This document shows positions 11,512-23,027 of a stretch of 64,000 bases of DNA, piece by piece. The stretch is taken from the NCBI GenBank assembly GCA_022497155.1, contig MU385741.1:1-64000 (forward strand), in the 5' to 3' direction. The position numbers and the translations under genes were made by a program. This DNA is from Whalleya microplaca (lineage: Eukaryota; Ascomycota; Sordariomycetes; Xylariales; Xylariaceae). Each line of letters starts with the position of its first letter. Position 1 is the first letter of the stretch. The notes under the pieces are model-generated. The model ran no database searches, was not told where the DNA came from, and saw only the letters and a program-made list of their open reading frames with translations.

Positions 11512-14500
11512 GGTTGCTGACTACGCTCAATGGCTTGAAATTCGCAAGAAAAACCCGGCAAGGTAGTATCTCAGGAATAGGGAAACGCCCCCACCAACAG
11601 ATTGGCCCGGGTATCTGTGTTTTCCAGGGAGAGACGATGTTGTAAGCAAATACGGGATGAGATTCCGGACGCCTTCGAGTATGCAGTCGAGCCCAACCGT
11701 GGGGAAAGCGTAGCGAGCGAGATGAAGAGTGTTGGGAACCGATAGGGCAGCAGCAATGGACGTTCGTTTCGTTGATGAGTTTGTACTACAAGGCGCAGAG
11801 GTGTGGTAATGGTGGTGTTGAAGAAGGAGGTTAGGCTACGTATTCAGGGCTGCGGTGCAGAAAGACGAGCCATCGACGGCGAGACATGTGTGCTTTATTG
11901 CAGAAATTGAGTTGTTAGTGCGGGGCAGGGATATCTAAAGACGCAATTAAAAGCAGACCAGGCCGAATGGCAATGGGACGGAAGGGAACAAGGTCGATTG
12001 ACGCAGGTAAAGATGCGGCTCTTGAAGAGTGTGACCCCATCTTGCTGTGTTGGCGCGTGTCGTTGCCAGTTGATAAAACCTCAAGAGACTAGGCAACTCC
12101 ACCGCAACACATGGGGTATGCATTCCCATAGACGATCATCTCTGATAAGTTTTCGCGGGTACTCCTTCTGGAAGAATGTGGTACCGCCGTCTCCGGCTCC
12201 GTCTGTAGCTATTTGTTTTTTTATCATAACCCTGTCCGACAATGGAGCCAGCTGGGTAATAAGGACGATGTATATGCAGAGGTAGGCATAGTGAAGTGGC
12301 AAAATGAAATTGGGACCAGTCCTGCGGCCAATCTACGACCTCGGCGGAACTGCAGATTAGGAAGGGAAACAGAGAGACAGAGAGAAAAAAACAAAACAAA
12401 AACATCCAGGAGGGCCAATCCGCTGGGCTGGCCACCAGTCACGGCTCCTCCTTCAGACACTCCCGGAGGACCGCAGAGAGGGATGTGCCTGGCTTGCTGT
12501 GTCTGGAAGGGGGGGCAAGGTAGCAGGTAGAGCTAGAGGGAGAGAGAGACGAACTGTCGTTCCAAGATGGCCTCTCTAGGTGGCCACTAATGCAACAGCG
12601 AATTGAATCAAAACAATGGTAACTGGTACTGTAAACGGTGTTTTCGAACGGCCAGCGGGACAGCAAGAAGGTCAACAATGATACCTACCTCCTCCCCACG
12701 TACATGCATGCCCACCTGCCATGTTACCACGATGCCTGTCCGTTGATGTACGCGCACCTGTATCCTGTATGTATAGATCCATGTACATGACAAGGACTCA
12801 GAGATCGAAATGGGAGATGAGAGAGGGGCACGACTGGCATGAGGGGACGTGACGACGAGGGCCCGGGTCTGGGGGGAACACAACCAGAAACCAATCCACT
12901 GGATCAGACTGTTCCCGAGCAGGAGAATAAATCGTTTACGCGCAGTGGACCGAAAGGGAGCTCAGCGATTCGCACACGAGGCAGAATAGACAAGAGCGTA
13001 AGCAGAAAGCAGAAGCAGAACGGACAAATCAGCGGCCCAGCCGATGACGGTGGTCTAAGGGAAATTCGACTAAAATAGAGGCAAAAAAATAATGACCGGG
13101 CCATATGTAATAGTAGCAAAGTATTGGGGACAAAAAAGGGTAGCTGTCGGCGCTTGTACTTCGTGTCGGCGGCCATATACGGAAGTCAACTCTTCTGTTC
13201 TATCATTCCTTTTTTTTCTGGAGCCAAAATTGCAGTGAGAGAGTCGAATGACTGGCTTGAGCCGGAAACCACGAAGTCGGTGAGCAAGAATGAGATGCAT
13301 GAACACACTGGCTGGCCTGCTAGGCGACCCTGGTCTCAACGTGAACCTGGTCTCGGCCCTAAGAAGCCATTGGAGAGCCCATTGGGGACCCTGCGAAGAC
13401 CGACAGGAGCCACTGAGAGTCTACAGACGTCTGGCCAATGAGCATCACCAATGCCAGCGAGAGGCGAGGCGACTAGGCAAAGACCAGACGCTTAACACCT
13501 CATGCAATGATGAGTTGGCATTGCCGCTTGATATTAAACCAAGATGGACGCTGTTCTGTACATGTCAGATTGGGTAACAGGTACAGCGCGATTCCAACGC
13601 CGGCGCCCTAGGGACGAGGTAGTGGTACGGGCTGCGACCTAGCCTGACAGGCTCGACGACTTGTTGCATATTTCATCATGGCGGTTCTCGTAGCTTGATG
13701 GGACGGAGGAACGGCCGTGATTGCTACGATGGATACAACAATAATAACAGGCGAGACGCCGAGCAGGCATGACAATGGCAAGGCCTCATCAATGTCAATG
13801 GCAGGGCACGTAACTATAAAAAAATACAAGACTTGCCGGAATTGTAGTAGTAGGACTTGTCAATCGAGGTCGCGTAGACTAAACTAGGTATGTAACCTAC
13901 CTTGTGCACCTAGTTCGAGCTTTATATGTAAGTAATAGGGTCGCAGGGTCGGTCGGTACGCAGTAACGTGTGTATGAGGGGGGGCAAGGTTGGAGAGAGA
14001 GGGGAAAGAAAAACATCAATAGACGAGATGGGAAATACACAAGAAAAATAAAAATGGGCCCTCCCAAGTTATCGTTACCTACTATGTACATGGAAGGTAG
14101 TTAAGGGGGAGGGATCTACGATCTTGTCAATTCGACACTAGTGTGCTTTTAATAGTCTTAATTCGATAGAACTAACTTTTAGGGTTAAAATCGGCAACAA
14201 AGGAGGGCGTATCCATTAACGCCTTCTGGAATATTCAGAGAAGATGAAGGTCACTCTCATCTAAGTCAACGAACGGCCCCTATGCAAACTAATAAGATTA
14301 AGCAGACAGCAGCAGCAGCAGCAGCAGCAGCAGAATAAGCTCTTATGCAGTACACATAACGCCATCATCTAGGCTAAGACGAGGGGGGATCTTGCAGACG
14401 GATTCTTTTCTCCACGTACACGGTTGGGAGCGCTCACGATCCTACCCAGCCTGAGACCAGAGTAGTAGTCAGAGACATACATACATACACCCAAGGTCAT

Positions 14501-16388
14501 TCCGTCAGCGAATGCAACCTGTTTACAACATCCAAAAGGGTTCAACATCAGCCAGCCTGATGTTGTTAAGACCGCTGGGGTATGACTGATGGGGAAAGGG
14601 GGACAACCGTGAGATCATCACGGCTGATTTAAGCCTCTGAAAAGCTACCTTCGAGAAGCAATCGGTCGGGTCTCACGGGCACGCTAGGAACGGGCTGACT
14701 GAACAACGTTGGCTATCTAACCGGACGTGTCGCGTATTAGCATAGGCCTCACTAACAGGTCCATGTCGCGTACCGAGCCTTGTCCACAATACACCCGCAA
14801 AAATAAGGAGCGAAGAAAAACAGAGGCCTGGGGCCCGTGGGTACTATTCACATGCGTTCATTACTTGTTAGATGCTATCTCATCGCACATAGCCTTCCAT
14901 TGACTGATAATGGTCCACCATGCATCCCGCCACCCCTTTGAAGTCATGTTGGCTGTGGCGATGACGACAAGTCTCATCAAGATACACGAAATGCCATGTG
15001 GTAGAGTTGCAAACACAGGGTTGACTTGCGTTTTCTCGAGTCGACCATGTTTGACCCGGTAATGCTGGAGAGCGTCTGCGGGAGATGTTGAGCGAGTCAT
15101 TCATTCAACCCTCGATGGTCGAGTCCACGACTCCGCTGCGGCGTGCTGCGGGTGCGCATGAGCTTGTAGTACAGCATCTCACTAAATCGTGCGAAGCGCA
15201 TGCGATCAGTGGTCATAGTTCCAATGCTACCTCTCCTATTGCGTTAGTTCGGTACAAGATCGCTCTGTCATCTGAAGTCACGGCCACACAGCCGGCCGGA
15301 ATGGGGACTGCCACGTCAAAAGGCCGACTGTGGCCATATCAGTGCGAGGCGCAGATAGGAGGAAGGAGGAGGAGGGGTGTAGGGGGGCGTGAAATTGCGA
15401 AACTACCACGACAGTGGCCAACACTTTCGATGCTGCCGGGTCGATCCGTGCAAAGCTCATGCATTTCTGCACAGCACGTCTCAGTAGATGGTACCTCCTC
15501 AGCAGCAACTACAACTGCAGTGTCAAGAGGCGATAGGTGCCGTCATACGATTAACCAGCCTCCCAGCCTTGACTAAAAGCTGCCGTTTGCCGTCAAACCT
15601 CGGGTTTTCGAGCCATTACAGTTGTAAGCCAGTGGCGCGTTCCTCAGGAAGTCTGGACAGGACAAGCCAAGCCAAGTCGAACCCAGCCCCTGGCAGACCT
15701 TGCCACCGTACCGAGCGAGCAGTATTTTACTCGCAGCCCGCCCGCCCGAGCTGCTGATTAAGGTACCGTTCGTCGTGTTGGACAGAAGGGTGGCATAGAG
15801 TGGAGAAGGGTAGACGAACGAATGCATAGAAATCCTGCCGTCTGGTTCTGTTTCACTGCAATCGGGCGTAGCTTCCCTCACCAACCTGCCCTTGTTGTAT
15901 TACCAGTAGCAGAGCTCTCGACTGTTGATCGTGATGTGCATATTACATCCTGTAGACAGGTGTGAAAAGGGTATAGTCGAGGTCTACTGACCCTTCTCGT
16001 ACCGTGAGCGAACCAATCTTCGTGGCCGAACCTCTTGATGCGCTGTCCTAATGTGTAACTGCGGAGGCATGTCATCCAGTAATGACAGGGGCTCCAGCTG
16101 ATTTATTTTCAACTGTCTTCGCGTCCGGCATGCCCCTCTAGGTTGGCTCGGATCAGCCCGTCACCGTTCAAGGGGGATTCATAACGTTATATGAGTAAGT
16201 AACAAGGCACAGTACTTCAGCTATGCAATACTGCTAGACACGTGAAAGAAAAGCCTATAGTGCCAACGCCCAACCATGAATAGTTTAGGTTCAAGGCATT
16301 GTGGAAATATGAAGAAAAATCTCAGCCCTCTTCGTATTGGCCCGGCGTAGCGTCGGATAGGGTCTCTTATAATGCGGCCACAAGCGGG
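11512..16388. other. 4.9-kb gene-free region
   Basis: Frames of 60-163 codons occur on both strands (the longest at 15085-15576), but none shows conserved motifs, domain composition or plausible splice partners. The region holds a (CAG)9 tract at 14307-14333. It may contain long leaders or non-coding transcripts, which cannot be judged from sequence alone. Confidence 0.45.
14307..14333. repeat. (CAG)9 trinucleotide repeat
   Basis: Nine perfect cag units in non-coding DNA, with no supporting open frame for a glutamine tract. Confidence 0.95.
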
Positions 16389-18166
16389 TCAAAACCCCGA
16401 TTTTGACAAAAAATATGACATGATATCTTTCCGTTTTCTTTCAGGGATCACATATACAGGATCAGTTGCGTTAACGCGGTCTTCTTCGTCGAAAATCTGG
16501 GGGTTACTGGTATGCGGCGAGACGTCATATTTCGAATGCATCGTCAGGCCTTCGCCATCCGTGGCGAGCAAACGAGAAACGTGCTGGGCGGAGGAAAGGC
16601 CACTAAGCACGTAGCAAGTATGATACGCATCTGAGGGTCTTTTTATTTTTTAAGTCGTTTCAGTTTAGGCGCAAAATTATGAACGAACATCTGTGGACTT
16701 ACCGACTTGGTTTATCCCTCATGCCACCCCTTTTTGACTGATCTTGGCCGCAACAAAGAATGTAGCGAATAAGACCGTCGCGACTGTAAAGGTCATAGGG
16801 TTCCGTATACAACTTTTCACTGGTGTTCTTACTTGGTGGGAGGTCAGCCGGGCCAAATATGCTAGCTTCAATCAGTGGCCAGCAACCGCCGACCCAGTGA
16901 CTATAGCAGCCATCAACGACTTTGTTGGTTCGGCCGCCGAGTCCGCCCTCTGGAGCATACTGTCGCGACGAAAGCCAAGAGATAAGACGAGGGACGTCGA
17001 GATATCTACAACCGGAATTTTAGTGTAAGCGAGATTTACCTACGCTGTCAGGCGTCGTAGTAGAAGGCCGGACATTACAGACCTAGTGAAAATACGATGG
17101 GGCGCATCAAGAATGGCAAGACAGCCTAAAGCACAGAACGCGTATGCGCCATGCGCTTCCGCGTCCGGTTTACAGGAGATACCGCCTTCGAATGTTTGGC
17201 CTGCACGATTAGCCTGCGTCCTGAGGAGGAGGAGGGAGTTACGTTGCTAGGATCCCTTACATTGGCGTACATATTCCGCTAGGCCTGTGAATAGATCCGG
17301 CCGGCTAGCCGTCCATGCCGGAGAGTCGGGGGATAGATCGAGAGGGAGGTTTAGTAGAGTGATAATAACGGCCGCGCAATATGCCCCCCTGGTAACATGG
17401 TTAGAGAGGCCTCTCCCTCGAAGGTCGGCTCGACAAGATTAACTTGCCTTACGTCGACCTCTCCCCCTATAGTCATCTGGAAAGCACCATTTGGCTGTTT
17501 CAAGCTGGATAGCCACTTCCACATCGCCCTTCGGTCAATGACTTCATACGCAGACTCCCCGCCAACGATCGCCAGCGCCAAGACTACAGCGTATGTAGTG
17601 GCTAAGTGGGATAATTGACCAAACCCTCCTCCAAATCCACCCGTATCATTCTGTATGGAGCGTGCGGTCTCAACAAGGTCGTCCCGGTAACATGAGACGT
17701 CAGCGCCCAATAGAGACAACCCATTCAGGCACCAATAGAAGATCCACGGCCTACTTGCATCGGCTGCTAAGAACGGAGCGGGGAGCTTTTCTAGATTTTT
17801 TCGAAGAAACCTAATATGTCGCTGCCGATCAAGATGAGGCACGCCAAAGGCGTTGTACTCGATATCTTGGATTTCCGCGGCCAGGAATGGTAGGCACTCA
17901 TCCACCGTACTATCTTGTAAGATGGAGGTAGCGGTAACGAGTTCGTCCCTGATAGGGGGGTCCGTAGTAAACAAATCAGGAATCATTGGTGCTGCTGAAT
18001 AGGTTCCGTGAAGTGAAGAACTGGCCATGCGTGTGGTAAATTCTTCATCAACCGGCTCACGTAAAACCCTGTCGCTAGGGATAGAAACAAAGGGCTTGGT
18101 CATGATGGTTTTCCTTTTGTATATCGTCCGCTGGCGCGCTCGGGCGAGGCTAGTCTTTACTGGCAT
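16389..18166 (-). CDS. RAM1: protein farnesyltransferase subunit beta
   Basis: Catalytic beta subunit that, with the alpha subunit, attaches farnesyl to CaaX cysteines of Ras, Rho and pheromone-type substrates. Exons (minus): 18166-17448, 17388-17261, 17200-17083, 17005-16703, 16638-16389, giving 505 residues (484 if the in-frame ATG at 18103 is used). Intron 1 (17389-17447) is a GC-AG intron with donor AG|GCAAGT. Without it the frame stops soon after GGEVDVR and the gene looks truncated. With it the protein runs on as RGAYCAAVIITLLNLPLD. Intron 3 uses the unusual donor GTCTGT. Family features: DTGGFGGGFGQLSHLATTYA, QTFEGGIS, APEGGLGGRTNK, VDGCYSHWVGGCWPL, and YHTCYVLSGLSSAQH. The zinc ligands are all present (D353, C355, H429). 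The gene stands alone in a gene-poor stretch. Identity is secure; the start codon is not. Confidence 0.93.
17389..17447 (-). other. GC-AG intron in the farnesyltransferase gene
   Basis: 59-bp intron with donor AG|GCAAGT and acceptor ACCAG. It joins GAC-GTA-AG to G-GGG-GCA-TAT and restores the conserved D-V-R-G-A-Y-C stretch. No GT donor nearby gives the right frame. Confidence 0.88.
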
Positions 18167-20077
18167 GAGAGACCAGAGTGACTTCAGTGGCTGACGAATG
18201 CGGCTGGTAGGGAATGTGGGAGTACAACAAAGGTATCGTGCGCCGGATATTTATCGAAACACAGTCCACAACGTGGTTCTTATGGGATAGCTAGCACTCG
18301 CCTTGCAATGTCTTAATCCTTGTGCTCGTATTCTGTGGCACCGGGAAGTTGATTCGAAGTCGTTAAGCCTCACTTAAATCGAAGCGCTTGGTGAGTCGTC
18401 GCGCAAGCCTCTGTCACGAGCAAATGAGTCGGTAAATATTCGGTCGATCAGCTTTTGGTAGTACGAAATACCTCTTGATAGTCCACCCCGCTAGATACAT
18501 CGACAGGGGCCATGTATCCAATCAGAACTTCTTATCTCGACATGCCATTGCTTATAATAGAAAGGCTTGATATGTGCATATGTCTTCATCCGAAATAATA
18601 CACAAAGGCATACAGCCTTCAAGTACGCACTCCATAGTAACGAAATATCAATATATAATCATATCATAGAGAGCCTTTGTTGTATAGAGAACTCCCTAGT
18701 TTTGAAATCCAGTGGTCTGGTTTGTTTCTTATACCGCTGCGCCTGGATAGTCTGTGAGCACCATTCCCCTGGCTTATGACAATCTGTCCCTTGAAGCTGG
18801 TGTCAATATCCCATTGGGCAGTCATTGTAATTACGATACACATGATGGTTTTGAGTATTTTCAAGATTTTTCGGTAACGCTTTCATTATCGCTGATGTCA
18901 GGCAATTCTTGAATGTGTAGTAAATTAAGTAGGGACCATAAGGCCATAGGTCCTAGGACGATCTGTTCTGGGAGTGGTCATCCCCGTCACTAATGCACAT
19001 TTCACGCTCACTTGGAATCGCCAGTGACAGCTGAATATGGCACGGGACATCCATATTATGCCCACTTACTCGATAGGATAACATAGACGTGCTCAGCACA
19101 GCATCATCTGCTAAGCCAAGTACCCAGGCGTTGTAGACTATTATTCTCACCGAAACGTAGCCTGCCGAATATCATGCAGATTGACTCCTACTTGCTGCTG
19201 CACAAGCCTTTGTTCATGTATAATGGATTTATAATATTGCCCTTCTTAATTGAGACACAGGACAAGATCAATGAAAGAAAAAAAAAATTCTAATTGAGCA
19301 ACTGGTTTCCACGACTGTTTATTTCCTATTATAACAGCATTATTTTACCAAGTGACATAGAAGATACTGCCAGCGATTTCATCGTGTTGGTCATTTTGAA
19401 GGCTTCGACATTACTTTGTCTAGAGAAGACGAAACCGTTACTCCAACCCAGGGCTGGCAGGCTGCTATGACCTATATGTGAATCTCACATGCTTCAGCCG
19501 AGTTTGATGCGATGTTGTTGGCCATAATATACTATTTCGGGGCTGAGTGACTGCGAAGCTGATTTCACATATGAGCTAGGCGAACTGTCTCCGAGAGAGC
19601 ACGAATTCTAAAGGTGGCTTTTAACGATTGGTGCGTCTAACAAGTAGCCCCAATTCTCATGAGACTTCAGATCGTCAGGATTCAGACCTGGTAATTAAAC
19701 TCAGGAGGGTTGTGTCAAAGTGGTCTAGAATATCTGAGACTGACCGTGATGTCGGGTGATGCTTTGAGTGATACATACATACCTACATACGTATGTACAA
19801 GCCGGCAAGCCCGCTGGCTTGTCGCCTTGCGGAAGTGGGAAGCACTATACCGAACTTGACGTGGCGGAGCCCTAAAATGAGACGTGCACACAACGTTGAA
19901 CAAAAAGATGTCAGGGTGTGTGTTCGGTACTCCGTACCTGTAGGCAAAAATGACGACCCCTCGTCAAATCAAATCCGGGGGTGTCTTAGACCTTGTAATG
20001 GTAAGCTTGGGATATCTCGATATCCTTCCACTCATTACGAACTACCATACCAATGATAATATTAGAATCTTCAAGTA

Positions 20078-20087
20078 TACCTAGGTA
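20078..20087. repeat. TACCTAGGTA palindrome, copy 1
   Basis: Perfect 10-bp palindrome; the same word recurs at 27572 and 63421. Confidence 0.6.
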
Positions 20088-21716
20088 TGCTCTGTACGTC
20101 GACTTACGTGCTGGCAGGCGAATTTGGACAGTGTGTCAAGTCCTGGCCAACCCCTTCGTGTTTTTCCACGATGCCAACCTCGTTCCCCACCATATCCATA
20201 TCCCTTCAGCGCCGGGGCAAACACGTCTACCTACCTGCTATCTTACTTGTCCGTCTAACCGTATGCGTTGAATTATGCGAACAACAATATTGGTCTTCGC
20301 ACAGTGACAGACTATCTGCGCCATACCTAACTGGGTGCACCATGTACCTTGAGGCTAACTGATGGCGTGGTTACTGGTCAGTAGTGCTGCAAGTAATCGT
20401 CGAATGTGGCTGGATCGTCAAGATGCGGTTCATCATGATGAGCAATTGTCGTTTTTGGAAGTTTAGTCTATTCGGTCTAGTTAACCATCAATATCAGGGT
20501 CCAATGGGTGCTACCTATCCGTTAAGCTATCTGGCTATCAGGCTATGTGAAGCTGTGTCGGACAGAAAGAATGCGGAAAACGCCATTGATTATGAGGCTA
20601 CATGTATGGACCCTGTGTGAACGGCAGGGTAGGAGATAAGCGTGGAGAAGTCCTAGACGGACTTTGGTCTGTAGGTTAGTAAGATGCACTTTCATGGGAG
20701 ACAACAATATATCTTATCGGTCACTACACTACGTGTGCGGATTACAACTCGGGGCTTATGCTAGAATGAGCCCTCCACAGTTCTACCGAATGCGACCAGG
20801 CGGCCCAGCGATGGTGTCGTGAGGTGATAAATAGCGCGGCTTTTCAAGGGGACGTGTTCGTGGTAGCACAGGTGGAGGAAGCGAATAGTCCTCGCCTCTC
20901 ACGCACATAAAATCTCTTGGACAATTCCCCCATGCCGGCTAGGTATTGTTGAGGGTGCCGAGTGAGGTGGCACCCGCAGATCGATCCACCCACGCGACTA
21001 GAATCTGGAGGCGACCTAAGGCGGTCTCATGGTCAGTCATCCAAGACATTGAGGCTCCTTCTGTCTCATCGTCCTGCTGTAAATAAGGCAAAAGGGTCTT
21101 AATACTTTAAGTACGACATTGACACACCCAGACACCATCAGCATAAGATGAGATGGGCATCTGAGTTGATTTATGGGTGATGGCGTGGTTGGACAAGAGG
21201 GTTGGATTGGACGGGCACGATATGAAGATCCGGAGGTCTCAGTGGCTGATGTTCGAAGGGTATCACCATATTATTGCATGCTCTGATGCTGCTGACGGCA
21301 GGGTGACATGCACAGTAAAGGAGACAGCATGGATACTGGCATGGAACTTTGCGTACATTTTTTCCCCAGCGACGGCCGACCGTCCAGCCTGCCAGCGCCG
21401 TCGTATAACTCGCGGAGTTCGGCTTCTTGGTTGTGTAATTTTCAATTGATGAATTCTCTTCGCCCGAACACGACTCGATCCATATCCAGATTTTGCTGTA
21501 GATTGGGAAAAGCACCACAACCGGGGCCCCCACAACGACACACTATTGGACCGGCTGGCCTTCCTACTGATCAACGAGGAACGGCCTGGAGAATCCAAGC
21601 TCTAACTAAAATAGATAATTGTAGTTGCCTTGGACTACTGCTGTTGTTTTGTTTGTTGTCGTTGTCGTGCCCAGAATGGATGGAACATTGCTTGACTTAG
21701 GATGATACAGTTTAAT

Positions 21717-21769
21717 CTGTCTGTCTGTAAGGGAACAGCGGAAGGGGGGGCTGATAGACAGACAGACAG
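21717..21769. repeat. inverted repeat with (CTGT)3 arms
   Basis: Arms ctgtctgtctgt (21717-21728) and acagacagacag (21758-21769) are perfect complements across a 29-bp spacer that includes a seven-G run. It could form a hairpin; no role is known. Confidence 0.75.
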
Positions 21770-23027
21770 CCCTTGTTTAATGCAAGTAAGCTGAATTCAG
21801 ACCACCCAGCAAATTACATAGTAGCAGATGATGTACAATTGTGTGCTTAATATGTGATAATGTGATGGGATGGAAGGGGTATGAGAACATACTACATACG
21901 TACGCATTCATACAACGTAGAATGAATGGATGGCGTCGTTGGAGATGTGCACTGAAGATGAAGATCCATGCTGCCCTGGCTGCCATGATGTGAGGAGGCA
22001 GGCTGGCTGGCAGTGGCAGGCCAGGTAGGCTGGCAACATGAAGTCTCAAACCCCGCTATCGATACGGGGCATCTCGCTGTGCGAAAACAAGCTAGGGGGG
22101 AAATATAGTGCAAGTCTGCTAGAGCCGGGAATCAGACGATGTACCCAGGCAGCGCTAATGTACAATGCAATACATGCAATACATACATGCAATACAGGAG
22201 GAGCCAGGCGGGTAGAGACTGCCTGGCAAGTGGTGGAATTCTGCCCTAAGGTCTAACGTTGGGCGTGTCAATCCAGTCAAAACCAGTCAAAACCAGTCAA
22301 TCCAATTGAGTTTTTCTCTTCCCATCAGTCCTGCCCCGCTGCCGCCTGCCCGCTGTGCGTACCCGTCACAGTGCCAACTGACTCCAGACGACTTAGCGCG
22401 GTGCTACGTATATGTATGTATGTACATACCCAAGATGCTACGTACTGGCTGCTAGAATGCTACCCACATCCTGCTGCATCCTACAGCAGATAGCTATGTA
22501 TATATATATCTACGTAGACAGTGCAGTAGTACTCGCAGTACTTGCAGTAGTACATACATAGTAAAGGCGCGGCTGGTCATTGGACTCGTGCCAGCCCGCC
22601 AGCCCCCCCTCCTCCCCAAAACCCTGGTCAAAACCGGTCTCGTCGTCCCACGATTCTTGCAGGACTCATCTTCCCTGATTGGCGGGCCAGCTGCAGCTTG
22701 CAGGTGGAGCCGGGAACGCCAACGTCGCTCTCCTCACCGCCAGTTTCCAGTGTGTCCTCGCACAAGCTCATGGCTCTACTTCCTCGCCTCGCAAGGGCGT
22801 CTTCCATCGATACCCTCGATCTCACTCGACCATCCACCGCAGAATCTTACCTCCTCCACATCCAGACATCCCGTCTCTCTCCTTTCCCTCCCCTACAGGC
22901 CGTCCACCAGCGCCCCGAGGGAATTTCACGAAAGAGCGGTGTCTGTTCTGCTTGTCAATAATACTAGCGCCAGTCTCCTCCAATCCCCCAGACGAATATT
23001 CTTCCCTTTTTCTGACTTCTGACAACA

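Larger units (their letters stand above)
18167..23027. other. 4.9-kb gene-free region between divergent genes
   Basis: Lies between the 5' ends of the farnesyltransferase gene (-) and the Zn2Cys6 regulator (+). I see no protein-like frame before about 22.5 kb. The segment 22588-23022 is an open frame of Pro/Ser/Arg-rich composition just upstream of the regulator, more likely leader than gene. An inverted (CTGT)3 repeat lies at 21717-21769 and one TACCTAGGTA palindrome at 20078-20087. Confidence 0.45.

Noticed and set aside
15085..15576. 163-codon open frame on the plus strand
   Set aside because: Random-looking composition, no conserved motif, no splice partners, and equally long frames on the other strand.
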